Shown: piece by piece, positions 63,401 through 64,000 of the stretch | Layout: each line of letters starts with the position of its first letter | How positions within the stretch are numbered: the stretch's first letter is position 1 | From: Strobilurus pachycystidiatus | Taxonomy: Eukaryota; Basidiomycota; Agaricomycetes; Agaricales; Physalacriaceae | Reading direction: 5' to 3' | DNA length: 64,000 nt | NCBI GenBank assembly: GCA_019915135.1 | Contig: JAHLMK010000009.1 | Location: forward strand, 1,178,001-1,242,000 | Position numbers and translations under genes: made by a program | The notes under the pieces: generated by a model | What the model saw: only the letters and a program-made list of their open reading frames with translations | Database searches by the model: none | What the model was told of the DNA's origin: nothing

Positions 63401-64000
63401 CCTCGGAGATTTTGCGTACAGTACGCATGGCGCACGCTCGCCGTTCATTAAATTACAATCTCCGGGATCAATACTCTGATCCCGAGATTGTGATCGACTC
63501 AGATTGACTGATTCGACTCTTCCTCTCACCACCACCACGGGGCTTGACAATTTGTCAACCACGCCAGCCTGACAGCCGTCAGCTGGCATTGGACAACTCT
63601 CAGATGCCCCACAAGAGGGCTAGGACGACATCCAACTGCCTTTGCTAGGGCATTGCGGCCCTAGCAACGGCGGTTTGTGTCCGCGTAAGCCCCTCAAAAG
63701 GGCAGCAGCGGACGAACGACGACAAACGACGTGGATGCCAACACCGACAACTGTGGTAGAGGCTCCTGCCAGCCATTGAGCAGGCATCGAGAGCGGAGGT
63801 GGCGGGAAGACAATGTGTGGCGCGTCTGCAGACAACGCTGCACAGAAAGGTATGCCTTACCATATTTCATTCATATGATGGCGTCACTTGACACCATCTA
63901 TCTAGACTAACTACTCTCTAGGTATCTGGCACTATCTATGTCACCGTCACCATCACCAACACCCCACACAACTCTGCCACCACTCTCCCCACACCCCTCA
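63401..64000. other. No recognisable feature
   Basis: GC-rich sequence with only short frames in both strands; ends in a C/A-rich stretch. It may contain the start of a gene continuing beyond the window. Confidence 0.3.

Overview
This window is fungal nuclear DNA, almost certainly from a mushroom-forming basidiomycete (Agaricomycetes). The genes have many short introns of about 45-60 nt with GT..AG borders. The protein families are typical of that group: a KDZ transposase with a CxC2 cysteine cluster, fungal Helitron Rep/Pif1 proteins, an APE-RT-RNase H LINE, and 2-oxoglutarate/Fe(II) dioxygenases resembling fungal TET/JBP. Two metabolic relics (ornithine carbamoyltransferase and a mitochondrial tRNA 2-thiouridylase) also look fungal. 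No rRNA, tRNA or CRISPR array was seen.

Layout. 1-1403: 3' end of a LINE abutting a decayed Helitron (1404 to about 9.7 kb, minus strand), which carries a hAT-like non-autonomous element (4563-5269) and an upstream 39-bp minisatellite. 10.3-16.7 kb (minus): a multi-exon dioxygenase gene broken by a premature stop and by a complete, very young, non-autonomous LTR retrotransposon (10604-15058; 849-bp LTRs, 5-bp target duplication GTTCC). 17-20 kb: scrambled fragments of housekeeping genes. 20.2-27 kb: two apparently intact convergent genes, a Ulp1-like (C48) cysteine protease with a long Ser/Thr/Pro repeat tract (+) and an unrecognised glycine/arginine-starting protein (-). 27.3-28.4 kb: a gene of unknown family with an in-frame stop. 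29.1-33.2 kb: two related F-box-like genes on the minus strand with a small PPxY protein gene between them. 33.8-35.2 kb: gene relics. 35.2-40.5 kb: a 5'-truncated LINE with poly(A) and a 15-bp target duplication, itself split by a second copy of the hAT-like element. 40.6-42.6 kb: a solo LTR containing another hAT-like element. 43.2-53.3 kb: a run of unrecognised basidiomycete genes. 53.5-57.7 kb: a KDZ transposase gene that reads through cleanly except for a 473-bp hAT-like insertion with an 8-bp target duplication. 57.9-63.4 kb: LTR-like repeats, a second (decayed) dioxygenase gene and the C-terminal end of a hAT transposase.

The region is best read as a transposon nest whose order of insertion can partly be reconstructed. 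Target-site duplications are visible for six insertions. Several stops in old genes are compatible with C-to-T or G-to-A changes; one is polarised directly because the two copies of the LINE target duplication differ by CAG versus TAG. A short word, TGGTAAACTTAC, recurs across otherwise unrelated non-coding segments and is the strongest unexplained signal. Exon borders are inferred by eye from reading frame and splice consensus, and family names come from recognition of motifs, not from searches.
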